Positions 37,427-46,555 are shown, counted from the first letter of the stretch. The stretch is DNA of 64,000 nt from Terriglobia bacterium (GCA_020073305.1 JAIQFK010000002.1:248001-312000), one strand, 5' to 3'. The notes: a model not told the origin generated them from the letters alone. A program made the numbers and translations.

Positions 37427-38180
37427 GATCCAAAAGCTCCTTTGCTAGCTGAATATAGCTTTCTGCCCCCCTCGACCTCACATCGTAGGTCACGATGGGC
37501 TTTCCATGACTGGGCGCCTCTGCCAGGCGCACACTTCTCGGTATCACTGTATGTAGTACGTCGTTTCCAAAAAACTCTTTCAAGTCGGCCGCAACCTGTC
37601 GCGTCAGGTTCGTCCGGTCATCGAACATCGTGAGGAGTATGCCCTCGATTTGCAGCGGATGTTGAAGGTTGTCCCGAATTCGGTCGATCGTAGCGATAAG
37701 CTCGGATATGCCCTCCAGGGCAAAGAATTCGCACTGAATGGGAATCAGCACCGAATCCGCCGCCATCAGGGCATTGAGGGTTAGAAGATCCAGGGCAGGC
37801 GGGCAATCAATCAGGATGAAACCATAATCGGCTCTAACCGCGTCGATCTTTTGGCGAAGGCGCATCTCTCGGTGGGGAAGGTCTACAAGCTCTAAATTCG
37901 CTCCCACCAGATTCTTGTCTGCGGGTACTAAATCCAGACCATCCAATTCCGCTTTGACAATTGCGTCGCGAATCTCCAATTGCCCGAGCAGAACATTGTA
38001 AAGGCTGGGTCGGGCAGGGTCTTTCGAGATTCCGAGGCCCGTCGTCGCATTTCCCTGGGGGTCCGAGTCAATCACCAAAACTCGGATATCGCTTACAGCC
38101 AAGGACGCGGCTAGATTGATGGCCGTGGTAGTTTTGCCTACACCACCCTTCTGGTTGGTTACGGCGATGACTTTTCCCAA
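37386..38180 (-). CDS. parA: chromosome-partitioning ATPase ParA (Soj)
   Basis: 264 residues. Deviant Walker A KVIAVTNQKGGVGKTTTAINLAASLA at the N-terminus, ILIDCPPALDLLTLNALMAADSVLIPIQCEFFALEGI, and VMLTMFD-like switch region (GILLTMFDDRTNLTRQVAADLKEFFG). It forms dimers on the nucleoid and moves ParB-parS complexes in chromosome segregation. 25 bp downstream of rsmG, in the common order mnmG-rsmG-parA-parB. The mapped parS-like sites lie immediately upstream. Confidence 0.96.
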   Translation of the reverse strand: MGKVIAVTNQKGGVGKTTTAINLAASLAVSDIRVLVIDSDPQGNATTGLGISKDPARPSLYNVLLGQLEIRDAIVKAELDGLDLVPADKNLVGANLELVDLPHREMRLRQKIDAVRADYGFILIDCPPALDLLTLNALMAADSVLIPIQCEFFALEGISELIATIDRIRDNLQHPLQIEGILLTMFDDRTNLTRQVAADLKEFFGNDVLHTVIPRSVRLAEAPSHGKPIVTYDVRSRGAESYIQLAKELLDRDHATRKSAQSIG

Positions 38181-38201
38181 TTTGGATCTATGTTAGCACG
38201 G

Positions 38202-38217
38202 CGTTTCACGTGGAACG
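38202..38217. promoter_or_regulatory. parS-like site 1
   Basis: CGTTTCACGTGGAACG matches the ParB-binding parS consensus (TGTTTCACGTGAAACA) at 13 of 16 positions, with the central CACGTG intact. It overlaps the rsmG stop codon. It is the exact reverse complement of site 2. Confidence 0.85.
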
Positions 38218-38790
38218 TGTGCGAATTCCAAGCCACAAGTATCTCTGGTGACCCCAAGGCAGTCGGACAGGGTCGTTCCACGTGAAACGCGAGGCTGGAG
38301 GGCGATCCTTTCCACCGAGAACCGACACGGATCCGGAGATGTCTGCCACTGATTTTTCAATATCTGAGAACTTTACAGCCCGGCAAACGGACCAATCAAA
38401 CCTCTCGGAAACTTCCTCAACTCGCCTTGCAAGCACATGTACATTTGCCAGTCCGCGAGTGGCCTCCCGCAAGAACGCGCTCTTTCGTTGATGCGACTCG
38501 ATCAAGCACACAGAGCAGTCGGGGCGCAAAACGGCAACCGGAATCCCGGGGAATCCAGGACCGGAGCCGACATCTGCGATGTTCAAATTGCCAACCGGCA
38601 GGTGAATCCCGAGGAAGATGGATTCACAGTAGTGGCGCTCGACGATTTCTTGCACGTCACGGAGGCTAGTCAGGTTTAGAACTCTATTCCATTTATTGAG
38701 AAGGAGGAAATGGTCTTCAAGTTTGTTGATTTGAATGGGGGAGAGCTGAACTAGTGAGGTGAGTCGCTGGGACAGAAGCTCAGCAAACAC
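38206..38790 (-). CDS. rsmG: 16S rRNA (guanine-N7) methyltransferase
   Basis: 194 residues. [37 protein letters not shown] and the SAM motif [38 protein letters not shown] identify GidB/RsmG, which methylates G527 in the 530 loop. The C-terminal 30 residues are encoded over parS-like DNA, and RFTWND comes from the second site. Start overlaps the mnmG stop by 11 bp. In this cluster rsmG lies between mnmG and parA as in many chromosomes. Confidence 0.93.
   Translation of the reverse strand: MFAELLSQRLTSLVQLSPIQINKLEDHFLLLNKWNRVLNLTSLRDVQEIVERHYCESIFLGIHLPVGNLNIADVGSGPGFPGIPVAVLRPDCSVCLIESHQRKSAFLREATRGLANVHVLARRVEEVSERFDWSVCRAVKFSDIEKSVADISGSVSVLGGKDRPPASRFTWNDPVRLPWGHQRYLWLGIRTRST
38274..38289. 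promoter_or_regulatory. parS-like site 2
   Basis: CGTTCCACGTGAAACG, 14 of 16 to the Bacillus form TGTTCCACGTGAAACA. It lies within the rsmG coding region, 72 bp from site 1 and in inverted orientation. Two close sites next to parAB are typical of the ParB loading centre near the origin. Confidence 0.85.
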
Positions 38791-40588
38791 GGGCCATGCT
38801 CAAATAGACGTCCAATATCGCGATGGCGGCCGGAGTGACACCTGGGATTCTGGCTGCCTGGCCTAGAGTTGACGGCTGAACTTTTTCCAGCTTTTCGCCG
38901 ACCTCTCTGGATATGCCGGGAACTCCTCGAAACATAAAGTCTTCTGGAATGCGGCGAGATTCCGCGTTCCTCAGACGCTCGATCTGGCGCTCCTGCTGGG
39001 CAATATAACCGGCGTATTTTGTTTCGGTTTCAATCGTGGTCAGGAGTCCGCGGACGGGTTCTTCACCCAGGCACTGCCGGACCCAAGCTTCGATCTCGCC
39101 GATTGCAGCCTCTGGACGCTTGAGCCACTGTCCATAGTGGTGTTCCTCAAGAGCATGCCGCAGCTTGGCCCTCTGCTTCTGCTTGGCAGTGAAGAGTTGC
39201 CAGCGATGATCAGAAGTGAGCCCTACCCGCCGACCGATCGGAGTGAGCCGCTCGTCGGCGTTATCGATGCGCAAATGGAGGCGGAACTCTGCACGCGAGG
39301 TGAACATGCGATACGGCTCATCAGCACCCTTCGTGATTAGGTCGTCGATGAGGATTCCGGTGTATCCTTCGGTGCGGGGAACGACGACGGGATCCTGACC
39401 GGTCAACTTGCAGGCGGCGTTGATTCCGGCGATGAGACCTTGGCAGCCGGCCTCTTCGTAGCCGGAAGTTCCGTTGATCTGGCCAGCCAGAAACAAGCCA
39501 TGGATCGTCTTAACTTCAAGCGTATGAAGGAGTTCTCTGGGGTCGACGGCATCATATTCAATGGCATAGCCGGGCCGGATCATTTCGGCATGGTCGAGCC
39601 CAGGAATCGAGGCCACCACGGCTTCCTGGACATCGATGGGCATGCTGGTGGACATGCCGTTGACGTAGACCTCGTTGGTATCTAAACCTTCTGGTTCCAA
39701 GAAGATCTGGTGAGTGGGCTTGTCAGGGAACTTGACAATCTTGTCTTCAATGGAAGGGCAGTATCGCGGTCCGATCCCCTCGATCTGGCCGCTGTATAAC
39801 GGGGAACGATGAATATTAGCTTGCAGAATCTTGCGTGTTTCGGCCGTGGTGTGACCGAGGTGGCACGAAATCTGGGGCCGGTCGATTTTTTCGGTCAAAA
39901 ACGAGAATGGAGTGGGTACCAAGTCGCCGGGCTGAGGTTCGAACCGAGACCAATCGATAGTGCGGCCGTCGAGGCGGGGCGGGGTACCGGTTTTGAGACG
40001 CTTCCATTGAAGCCCGAGCGTGCGCAACTGATCGCCGAGCAAGTTCGACGGCGCCTCTCCGTTGCGGCCGCAACTGTAGGTCATCTCGCCGACGTGCGCC
40101 AGGCCGTTCAGAAAGGTTCCGGTGGTGATGACAACAGCGTCGGCGCGTAAAGTCCGGCCGTCGCGGAGTTTCAAGCCTGAAATTCTCTGAATGCCGTTCG
40201 ACTCGATCAGCAGCTCCGCAACCTCGGCCTGCTTGATGCGAAGATTCGGTTCGCGCTCGAGCACTTCGCGCATCTTCACGCGGTACATCTTCTTGTCGCA
40301 CTGGGCGCGGGGGGACCAGACTGCGGGGCCGCGGCTGGTATTCAACAGGCGGAACTGAATTCCGACGGCATCGGTGACCTCGCCCATCACGCCGCCCAGC
40401 GCATCGATCTCACGTACGAGGTGTCCTTTGGCAATTCCGCCGACCGCCGGATTGCAGGACATTTGCGCGATGAGGTCGAGATTCATCGTGACCATGGCGG
40501 TTTTCAGGCCCATGCGCGCACACGCACGGGCAGCCTCGCAACCGGCGTGGCCAGCGCCCACCACCACGACGTCGTATTTTTCCTGCAT
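38780..40588 (-). CDS. mnmG: tRNA uridine 5-carboxymethylaminomethyl modification enzyme
   Basis: 602 residues. FAD motif [28 protein letters not shown], conserved [33 protein letters not shown]-like [17 protein letters not shown], and [21 protein letters not shown] identify GidA/MnmG. With MnmE it modifies U34 of several tRNAs. The C-terminal helical domain ends [18 protein letters not shown]. Only 19 bp separate its start from the divergent purD start. Confidence 0.96.
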   Translation of the reverse strand: MQEKYDVVVVGAGHAGCEAARACARMGLKTAMVTMNLDLIAQMSCNPAVGGIAKGHLVREIDALGGVMGEVTDAVGIQFRLLNTSRGPAVWSPRAQCDKKMYRVKMREVLEREPNLRIKQAEVAELLIESNGIQRISGLKLRDGRTLRADAVVITTGTFLNGLAHVGEMTYSCGRNGEAPSNLLGDQLRTLGLQWKRLKTGTPPRLDGRTIDWSRFEPQPGDLVPTPFSFLTEKIDRPQISCHLGHTTAETRKILQANIHRSPLYSGQIEGIGPRYCPSIEDKIVKFPDKPTHQIFLEPEGLDTNEVYVNGMSTSMPIDVQEAVVASIPGLDHAEMIRPGYAIEYDAVDPRELLHTLEVKTIHGLFLAGQINGTSGYEEAGCQGLIAGINAACKLTGQDPVVVPRTEGYTGILIDDLITKGADEPYRMFTSRAEFRLHLRIDNADERLTPIGRRVGLTSDHRWQLFTAKQKQRAKLRHALEEHHYGQWLKRPEAAIGEIEAWVRQCLGEEPVRGLLTTIETETKYAGYIAQQERQIERLRNAESRRIPEDFMFRGVPGISREVGEKLEKVQPSTLGQAARIPGVTPAAIAILDVYLSMARVC

Positions 40589-40607
40589 TGGATATGATTG
40601 TAGCGCT

Positions 40608-41843
40608 ATGCGAATTTTGGTTATTGGCTCGGGAGGGCGCGAGCACGCCCTGGCGTGGAAACTGAGCCAAAGCGCGGAGGTGAAGAAGGTTTATGCGGCG
40701 CCGGGGAATCCGGGAATGGCGCAATGCGGGGAGTGTGTCGCGGTCGCGGGTTCGTTTTTGGAAGTCGCGGAGAAGGTGAAGGCGGATCTGACGGTGGTGG
40801 GGCCGGAGGCGCCGCTGGTGGCGGGAGTGGTGGATGAGTTTCGCGGGGCGGGGAAGTTGATTGTGGGGCCGTCCGCAGAGGATGCGCGGCTCGAGGGGAG
40901 CAAGATTTTCGCCAAGGATTTTTTCCGGCGGTATGGGATTCCGACGGCGGAGTTTGTGGCGGCCGATAATCACGACGAGGCGCGGCGGGCGCTGGGGCGA
41001 TTTCGCTTTCCGGTGGTGATCAAAGCGGATGGGCTAGCGGCGGGGAAGGGAGTCGTCATTGCGGAAGATCGTGCGGCGGCGGAGCGGGCGGTGGAGGAGC
41101 TGGGGCCGCGGCTGGTGATCGAAGAATATCTGGAAGGCGAAGAGGTCAGCTTCATCGCATTGTGTGATGGACGTGATGTTCTGCCGTTTGCGCCGACGCA
41201 GGATCACAAGCGTGTGAATGACGGCGACACAGGGCCGAATACGGGAGGGATGGGCGCGTACTGCGACTCACGGATTCTGACCGAGACCGAGACGGAGCGA
41301 GTGCTGGACACGGTGATGCGTCCGGCGGTGGAGGCGACGGGGTTCACGGGATTCTTGTACGCGGGGCTGATGATGACGGCGGAAGGGCCGAAAGTGCTGG
41401 AGTTCAATGTGCGGCTGGGAGATCCGGAGACGCAGCCGCTAATGCATCGCATGACGACGGACTTTGCGCCGGTGCTGGAGTCGGCAGCGCGGGGGGAACT
41501 GGGGCGGCACCGGCTGGAATGGCGGCGCGGGGCGTCGGTGTGCGTGGTGCTGGCTTCGGGCGGATATCCAGGGTCGGTTGCGACGGGCGTGGCGATTCGT
41601 GGGATTGCAGACGCCGAGGCGGCGGGGTCGACGGTGTTTCACGCGGGGACGCTGGTGGGCGCGCAAGGGCTCGAGACGGCGGGCGGGCGGGTGCTGGGCG
41701 TGACGGCGGCGGGCGACGATTTGCGGAGCGCGATCGAGAAGGCGTACGAGGGAGCAGGGAAGATCGAGTTCGCGGGGATGCATTACCGGAGAGATATCGG
41801 GCGGAAGGGGTTGAGGAGGTACGGGGTGGGGGGAACGGGTTAG
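40608..41843 (+). CDS. purD: phosphoribosylamine-glycine ligase
   Basis: 411 residues. N-terminal [39 protein letters not shown]-grasp core [29 protein letters not shown] and metal/ATP part [17 protein letters not shown] are diagnostic. It makes glycinamide ribonucleotide in purine synthesis. The start at 40608 is chosen because [10 protein letters not shown] opens every PurD; the in-frame ORF upstream is antisense to mnmG. C-terminal half is unusually G-rich in codon use. Confidence 0.96.
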   Translation: MRILVIGSGGREHALAWKLSQSAEVKKVYAAPGNPGMAQCGECVAVAGSFLEVAEKVKADLTVVGPEAPLVAGVVDEFRGAGKLIVGPSAEDARLEGSKIFAKDFFRRYGIPTAEFVAADNHDEARRALGRFRFPVVIKADGLAAGKGVVIAEDRAAAERAVEELGPRLVIEEYLEGEEVSFIALCDGRDVLPFAPTQDHKRVNDGDTGPNTGGMGAYCDSRILTETETERVLDTVMRPAVEATGFTGFLYAGLMMTAEGPKVLEFNVRLGDPETQPLMHRMTTDFAPVLESAARGELGRHRLEWRRGASVCVVLASGGYPGSVATGVAIRGIADAEAAGSTVFHAGTLVGAQGLETAGGRVLGVTAAGDDLRSAIEKAYEGAGKIEFAGMHYRRDIGRKGLRRYGVGGTG

Positions 41844-42291
41844 TCTTTCGGGATGCTGTGCTAGGGAGGCCCCGGGGCGTGGAGCGGCGTTGCATATGGC
41901 AGAAGGGAAGTAAACGCCTCGACTGGAAGATGTGAAAAAATCGATTTCATTCCGACTGTGAGGGCAATTCTGGCCGAGCGGGAAGCGTGGGATTTCCCCT
42001 GAAATGGCCGTCAGGTTGTCTAAGGTGTTCGGAGGCAGGGCAGCAAGCTGGCTTACGCAGCAGGCGCACTACGATCTCGCACACGTCCGTGCCGGCCGTA
42101 TCAAACTTAAGCGGCTGCAATTGGTTTAAGAGATTGAAGCGAAGGAAGGAAGTGGAGCGAAATTCCCGGGTGTGGGAGAGTTCTTTGTGGCGGGTACTTT
42201 GTCCAGATGCCGGGAAAAGAGCGATTCCGCAAGCTGAGTCGAAATCGGGATTTGAGTCTCCGTCCCTGGTTTTCGTGCTGGAGGTGCTGCC
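41844..42291. other. gene-free stretch with a short repeat
   Basis: About 450 bp with no gene I can support. At 42242-42271 lies AATCGGGATTTGAG-TCTCCGTCCCTGGT, which recurs at 42981-43010 just before tRNA-Arg. Confidence 0.5.
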
Positions 42292-42645
42292 ATGAATGGG
42301 AACAAACGCCCCCTCTCTGTGACGATCCTTGGATGCGTGTACCTAGCGGTGGGGACAATCGGCTTTGCCTACCATTTCACCGAGTTGCTGGCGTTTCAAC
42401 ACGACGTCGTCTGGGAAGAACTCGTCCGGCTCTTAGCGATTATCTGTGGAGCGTTTATGCTCCGAGGCCACAACTGGGCGCGCTGGGTTGCGCTCGCCTG
42501 GATCACATGCCACGTAATCCTGAGCGCCTTTCACGCGTTCAGTGAATTCGCCGTCCACTGTTTATTCTGTGCAGTGATTGCCTGGATTCTTTTTCGTCCC
42601 GAGGCTGCGCGGTATTTTCGCGGTGCGCGAGTCGAACCAGCGTAG
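42292..42645 (+). CDS. small integral membrane protein
   Basis: 117 residues with four predicted membrane helices (LSVTILGCVYLAVGTIGFAYHF, VRLLAIICGAFMLRG, WARWVALAWITCHVILSAF, FAVHCLFCAVIAWILF). No domain name is recognised with confidence, but small proteins of this sort occur widely in acidobacteria. ATG 42292 is preceded by a purine-rich GGAGGTG. It stands alone between two copies of a short repeat. Confidence 0.7.
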   Translation: MNGNKRPLSVTILGCVYLAVGTIGFAYHFTELLAFQHDVVWEELVRLLAIICGAFMLRGHNWARWVALAWITCHVILSAFHAFSEFAVHCLFCAVIAWILFRPEAARYFRGARVEPA

Positions 42646-42690
42646 ATACGGGAGTCCTGCCACCTGTTCACGGCGACCTGGGGTATGAGC

Positions 42691-42735
42691 AAAAGGCCGC
42701 AGGTCCCCGCAAAATGCGCGTGAACCTGCGCTACA
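42691..42735 (+). repeat. dispersed REP-like palindrome, copy A
   Basis: AAAAGG-CCGCAGGTCCCCGCAAAA then GCGTGAACCTGCGCTACAG. CGCAGGT (42698-42704) pairs with ACCTGCG (42724-42730). About 46 bp of it matches copy B at 51353-51398. Orientation in both is the same. Confidence 0.6.
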
Positions 42736-42980
42736 GGTACACACGCACGGGGATGTAACTGGCAGCGAGCTACAAGAGTGAACGACGACCGTGGTGCTGA
42801 CGTGTCAAGACTCGAGTCAAGGCGCATCAACACAGAGGGCGAATGCCAACGCCTATTCGGTCGCGGCTCGGTAAGCACTAACGACACTATACTGGCGAGG
42901 CCCGGAAGAGTGAACGAAGATGAACGATATGGAACCAGTACACGGTCATCGCGCGCGGCGGCTGGAAGACGGTCCGGTTG

Positions 42981-43010
42981 AATCGGGATTTGAGGTCTCC
43001 GTCCCTGGTT
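42981..43010 (+). repeat. short repeat upstream of tRNA-Arg, second copy
   Basis: AATCGGGATTTGAGGTCTCC then GTCCCTGGTT, one base longer than the copy at 42242-42271. It ends 20 bp before the tRNA. Nature unknown. Confidence 0.5.
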
Positions 43011-43030
43011 TGCCACAATGGGGGTGGTGG

Positions 43031-43107
43031 GGGGACGTAGCTCAGATGGATAGAGCGGTCGCCTCCTAAGCGACAGGTCGGCAGTTCGAATCTGCCCGTC
43101 CCTACCA
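43031..43107 (+). tRNA. tRNA-Arg (anticodon CCT)
   Basis: Cloverleaf by eye: acceptor GGGGACG/CGTCCCT, D arm GCTC...GAGC, anticodon stem GTCGC/GCGAC with loop CTCCTAA (anticodon CCT, reading AGG), T arm GGCAG-TTCGAAT-CTGCC, and an encoded CCA at 43105-43107. Confidence 0.95.
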
Positions 43108-43119
43108 ACACTCATTGCG

Positions 43120-43740
43120 GTGAGATATCTGGCGCTATTTCTCGGGGTAGTGGCTCTTGGGGCGGACGATCCTACCCAACACGTCTTAAAAGAGGTGGAG
43201 CGGCGGTACAACCGGGCGGAGACGCTGCAAGTCGGGTTCACGGAGACTTACAACGCGCCGAACCGGGCCGTGCGCAGCGAGAGTGGCACGCTTTACCTTC
43301 GGAAACCGGGGCGGATGCGATGGGATTACACGTCGCCGCCGGGCAAGTTTTTCGGCTCGGATGGGAAGAAAGTATACCTATACGTGCCGAGTTCGAACCA
43401 GTTTCAGAACATGAAGCTCAAAGAAACCGAAGACATGCGGGCGCCGCTGGCCTTTCTGTTGGGCAAGCTGAATTTCGAGAAGGAATTTCAAAACATCCAG
43501 GCCAAGCCGGAAGGCGACGCTACGCGAATTACGGCCGAGCCGAAGACGGGCAATCTGCCGTATTCCAAAGTGGAGTTTGTGGTTTCGCCGGCGTTTGAGA
43601 TTCGCAAGCTGCGGATTTACAACCTGGACCAATCGGTGCTGGATTTCGTTTTTGAGTCGGAAAAGCTGAACCCACCGCTGGAGAACGGGTTGTTCCGCTT
43701 CCGGCCCCCGGCGGGGGCTGAAGTGGTGGAGGGCGGTTAG
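43120..43740 (+). CDS. lolA: LolA-like outer membrane lipoprotein carrier
   Basis: 206 residues, GTG start 12 bp after the tRNA. Short signal peptide MRYLALFLGVVALGA, then LKEVERRYNRAETLQVGFTETYNAPNRAVRSESGTLYLRKPGRMRWDYTSPPGKFFGSDGKKVYLYVPSSNQ, the LolA/LolB-like concave sheet that shields lipoprotein acyl chains. The Pro-rich end differs from E. coli LolA. LolA proteins ferry lipoproteins through the periplasm. Confidence 0.9.
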   Translation: MRYLALFLGVVALGADDPTQHVLKEVERRYNRAETLQVGFTETYNAPNRAVRSESGTLYLRKPGRMRWDYTSPPGKFFGSDGKKVYLYVPSSNQFQNMKLKETEDMRAPLAFLLGKLNFEKEFQNIQAKPEGDATRITAEPKTGNLPYSKVEFVVSPAFEIRKLRIYNLDQSVLDFVFESEKLNPPLENGLFRFRPPAGAEVVEGG

Positions 43741-43782
43741 GGGCGGCTGGCCGGAGGCCAGCGTGTGCGAAAATGTAAGCAC

Positions 43783-44001
43783 ATGGATATCGACCAGCGA
43801 TTGGATCGGTTGACCGAACGGCACGAAGCGCTAACGCAAAGTGTGGAGTTGCTGACCCATGATGTGCACGCGCTGGCGGGCACCGTGGAGAAGCTACGGG
43901 CGGCTGTCAGCGAATCTGCAGGTTTCATCAACCAGCTGGCGCGCATTGCCGAGATTCATGAGCGAAGGATTACGGATCTCGAAGGCGGCGAACCCCAGTA
44001 A
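43783..44001 (+). CDS. small coiled-coil protein
   Basis: 72 residues (MDIDQRLDRLTERHEALTQSVELLTHDVHALAGTVEKLRAAVSESAGFINQLARIAEIHERRITDLEGG). Heptad pattern over most of its length, no membrane segment. I infer an oligomerising helper protein; a conserved short acidobacterial family is possible. ATG 43783 fits the start of the heptads better than the in-frame upstream start at 43765. Confidence 0.65.
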   Translation: MDIDQRLDRLTERHEALTQSVELLTHDVHALAGTVEKLRAAVSESAGFINQLARIAEIHERRITDLEGGEPQ

Positions 44002-44076
44002 ACCAGGCAAATTCTGATCCACGGTCTCATGATCCCCGGCGTCATTCCAGCCAGGGGGACCTTTCTCTAGAGGGCC

Positions 44077-45294
44077 ATGTCTGACTGGGTGCTGAAGTAC
44101 GCCGATGCGCGGGGGGAGATTCACCAGCAGGTGGCGCAGGCCACGACCGAGCAGGAGGTGCGCGAGCGGTTCGCGCAGCAGGGGTACCTGATTTATTCGA
44201 TCCGGCCGCGGCGGATCGCGCGGGGCCTCGCGACGGAAGTCTCGTTGCTGGGCCGGCGCAAGAAACTCAACCTCGAAAAATTTCTGATCTTCAACCAGCA
44301 GTTTGTGACGCTGATCCGGGCGGGGCTGCCGATTCTGAAAGGGCTCGACCTGCTGGCGGACCGGCTGACGGATCCGAAGCTGGGCGTGCACGTCAAAGCG
44401 GTGCGCGACGAAGTGAGGAAGGGGACGCTGCTTTCGGAAGCGTTTCGCATGCAGGGCGTGTTTCCGAAGATCTACGTGACGTCAGTGATGGCGGGAGAGA
44501 AGAGCGGCAGCTTGGCGGAGGTGCTGGACCGCTATATCACGTATCAGAAGCTGTCGCTGGCGGTGCGCAAGAAGATCCTGGTTTCGCTGCTATATCCGTC
44601 GGTGCTGATTTTTCTGGTGCTGTGCCTGATCGTATTCCTGGTGACTTTCGTGGTGCCGAACTTCGCGCAGCTTTACTCCAGCATGTCGGCGAAGCTCCCC
44701 GCCATCACGCAGATTCTGATTGCGGTGGGCACCACGGCGCGCAACTACGTGCTGGTGTTCTTCGCGGCGCTGGTGGGCGGCATTTTCCTGTTCACGATGT
44801 GGTCGCGGAAGGAATCGGCGCGGGAGAAGCTGGATGCGGTCAAAATGCGCACGCCGGTGCTGGGCGACATCTGGCTGAAGTATCAGGTGGCGCAGTTTTC
44901 AAGAGTGTTGAGCACGCTGCTCACGGGCGGTATTCCGCTGGTGCAGGGGCTGGAGACGGCGGCGGATTCACTGGGCACGGCGCTGCTGCGGCGCACGCTG
45001 GAGAAAGCCGGCAAGATGGTGCGGGAAGGGCAGGCGCTTTCGGGGTCGCTGACGTCCACGGGAATTTTTCCGCCGCTGGCGATCGACATGATCGAGGTGG
45101 GGGAATCGACGGGCGCGCTGCCGGTGATGCTAACGAGCGTGGCGGAGTTTTACGAAGACGATGTGAGCACCAAGATGACGGCGGCGCTCTCGCTGATTGA
45201 GCCGGCCATCATGATTTTCATGGGGATCTTCGTGGCGTTCGTGCTGATCGCGCTGTACATGCCGATTTTCTCGCTGGCGGATACGATCCACTAA
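44077..45294 (+). CDS. pilC: type IV pilus/type II secretion inner-membrane platform protein
   Basis: 405 residues. Two T2SSF domains: LEKFLIFNQQFVTLIRAGLPILKGLDLLADRLTDPKLG and VAQFSRVLSTLLTGGIPLVQGLETAADSLG, with membrane helices near 170-190, 225-245 and 375-400 (LIEPAIMIFMGIFVAFVLIALYMPIFSLADTIH). It is the core platform protein of pilus and T2SS machines. The rest of the pilus-like genes (PilB, M, N, O, P) are 10 kb downstream rather than adjacent. Confidence 0.93.
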   Translation: MSDWVLKYADARGEIHQQVAQATTEQEVRERFAQQGYLIYSIRPRRIARGLATEVSLLGRRKKLNLEKFLIFNQQFVTLIRAGLPILKGLDLLADRLTDPKLGVHVKAVRDEVRKGTLLSEAFRMQGVFPKIYVTSVMAGEKSGSLAEVLDRYITYQKLSLAVRKKILVSLLYPSVLIFLVLCLIVFLVTFVVPNFAQLYSSMSAKLPAITQILIAVGTTARNYVLVFFAALVGGIFLFTMWSRKESAREKLDAVKMRTPVLGDIWLKYQVAQFSRVLSTLLTGGIPLVQGLETAADSLGTALLRRTLEKAGKMVREGQALSGSLTSTGIFPPLAIDMIEVGESTGALPVMLTSVAEFYEDDVSTKMTAALSLIEPAIMIFMGIFVAFVLIALYMPIFSLADTIH

Positions 45295-45354
45295 GAAAAC
45301 AGGCGCCAGGGTGCCAGTTGTCCCGCGGCGTGCATGTAGGAGTGCGCGCCTGCT

Positions 45355-45699
45355 TTAAGTCAGGATTTGCCTTTTATCGGGACGGGGAGGAGCGTCACGG
45401 TTGAAGCGATTCCGATTGTTGGGACGCGGACCACTGCCGCGGCCACCGCCGGCCGTTTTCGGACGGGCTTCGTTGACGGCCAGGGTTCTGCCGTTCACGT
45501 CTCTTCCATTCACAGCGGCCATGGCTTTCTCCGCTTCCGCGTCATTGGGCATTTCGACAAAGGCGAAACCTTTGGGTTGGCCCGTTTCCCGGTCCGTCAC
45601 GATGTTCACACGATCCACAGCGCCGTAGGGCTCAAAGAGCCCGCGGATGGTCTGTTCGGTCGAGCCAAAACTAAGATTACCCACGTAGATATTTTTCAT
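45355..45699 (-). CDS. RRM-type RNA-binding protein
   Basis: 114 residues. A single RRM: RNP2 IYVGNL, RNP1 KGFAFVEM, and the usual VNGRDVNGRTLAVNEARP. The tail is Arg/Gly/Asn/Pro-rich (GGGRGSGPRPNNRNRFNRDAPPRPDKR), like the bacterial Rbp proteins found in cyanobacteria and others, which act in cold or RNA metabolism. Monocistronic; a GGAAC-type Shine-Dalgarno lies before ATG 45699. Confidence 0.9.
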   Translation of the reverse strand: MKNIYVGNLSFGSTEQTIRGLFEPYGAVDRVNIVTDRETGQPKGFAFVEMPNDAEAEKAMAAVNGRDVNGRTLAVNEARPKTAGGGRGSGPRPNNRNRFNRDAPPRPDKRQILT

Positions 45700-45744
45700 T
45701 GTTTGTTCCTTTTCTCGATTAGCGGCAGGTTCATGGCGGGCCGC

Positions 45745-46053
45745 TCACAGCCGCCGAAAGGCAGTTTCCCCATGTGTTAACGCCGAAAGCCGGTCTCGAT
45801 CCCTCATCGCGGCCAGCATCGCTCGAACATGAGGCATCGCCCGATTCACCTTGTCCGCAACAGGGCGGTGAACATAGCGTGAAGCCGATCCCTTCATCGC
45901 ATTACCATTCGGTTCCGATAGATCCGCCATCTCCGTCAGGCATGCCTGGGTGAGCTCAGTTTGAGCTTGCCACGAAGCTTCGTCTTGAGGGTCTTCGTTC
46001 TTTAGCCACCGGACGATGCTGTCCAGCAGGCTTTTTGTGCTGCCGTAAAACAT
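45745..46053 (-). CDS. hypothetical protein, paralogue of the upstream gene
   Basis: 102 residues. MFYGSTKSLLDSIVRWLKNEDPQDEASWQAQTELTQACLTEMADLSEP aligns with the start of its neighbour (MLYDSTKILLQSILRSLEKVDEAEWDDLNESGKQCLYEMHAMSKP), and VNRAMPHVRAMLAAMRDRDRLSAL with AHRAIPHGKAMVHAIRRKDRAAAL. No known domain. Its first 98 bp overlap the 3' end of the neighbour in another frame. AAGGAAG precedes the ATG. Confidence 0.65.
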   Translation of the reverse strand: MFYGSTKSLLDSIVRWLKNEDPQDEASWQAQTELTQACLTEMADLSEPNGNAMKGSASRYVHRPVADKVNRAMPHVRAMLAAMRDRDRLSALTHGETAFRRL

Positions 46054-46429
46054 TGGAGACTTCCTTGCTTTCTACTTTTGGCTCGGCCGAATGAACCGGA
46101 GAACGCGAAACAGCGGTTCCGTTCATCTCCGCAATAGCCGCCCGGCCGCTCTCCAGAGCCGCGGCCCGATCTTTCCGGCGGATCGCATGGACCATGGCCT
46201 TCCCGTGCGGAATGGCCCGGTGGGCGTTCTCAAAGACCGGAGCGAGCACGGCCGCTCTACCTTTCGGCCCTTCGGTTCGATAGCCCTTGTACAGCGGTTT
46301 GGACATGGCGTGCATCTCGTAAAGACATTGTTTGCCGGATTCGTTCAGATCGTCCCATTCAGCCTCGTCTACTTTTTCCAACGAGCGAAGGATGCTCTGC
46401 AACAGAATTTTCGTACTGTCATATAGCAT
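45956..46429 (-). CDS. hypothetical protein, paralogue of the downstream gene
   Basis: 157 residues, with the same N-terminal about 105 residues as the gene at 45745-46053, then a basic tail (VLRQHKKPAGQHRPVAKERRPSRRSFVASSN) encoded across the start of that gene. The fold appears helical. Unknown function. Only a weak ribosome site is present before ATG 46429. It is divergent from 46556. Confidence 0.62.
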   Translation of the reverse strand: MLYDSTKILLQSILRSLEKVDEAEWDDLNESGKQCLYEMHAMSKPLYKGYRTEGPKGRAAVLAPVFENAHRAIPHGKAMVHAIRRKDRAAALESGRAAIAEMNGTAVSRSPVHSAEPKVESKEVSNVLRQHKKPAGQHRPVAKERRPSRRSFVASSN

Positions 46430-46555
46430 AGTCGGGTCTCATTTATCTATAGGCCCTGGTGTTGGAACTGGGCGATAGAATTTTGGGCTAGATTGACGGA
46501 TATCTATAGGATAACACACAGTCACCTGTGTTACATTAGAGCCACCCCCAAAAAC
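46430..46555. promoter_or_regulatory. divergent intergenic region with repeated motifs
   Basis: TATCTATAGG occurs twice in the same orientation (46444-46453 and 46501-46510), and ACACAG-TCAC-CTGTGT (46516-46531) is a 6-bp inverted repeat with a 4-bp spacer. These are good candidates for an operator controlling the divergent pair. Confidence 0.45.

Noticed and set aside
36527-38790. Chromosomal origin (oriC) beside parAB
   Set aside because: I found no cluster of DnaA boxes and no dnaA gene in the window; only the parS-like sites are supported.
41987-42295. 102-codon plus-strand ORF before the small membrane protein
   Set aside because: Unusual composition, no ribosome site, and it includes part of a non-coding repeat.
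42531-43241. 236-codon minus-strand ORF over the tRNA-Arg region
   Set aside because: It is a shadow: the part RDGQIRTADLSLRRR is the tRNA-Arg gene read in reverse, a well-known source of false annotations.
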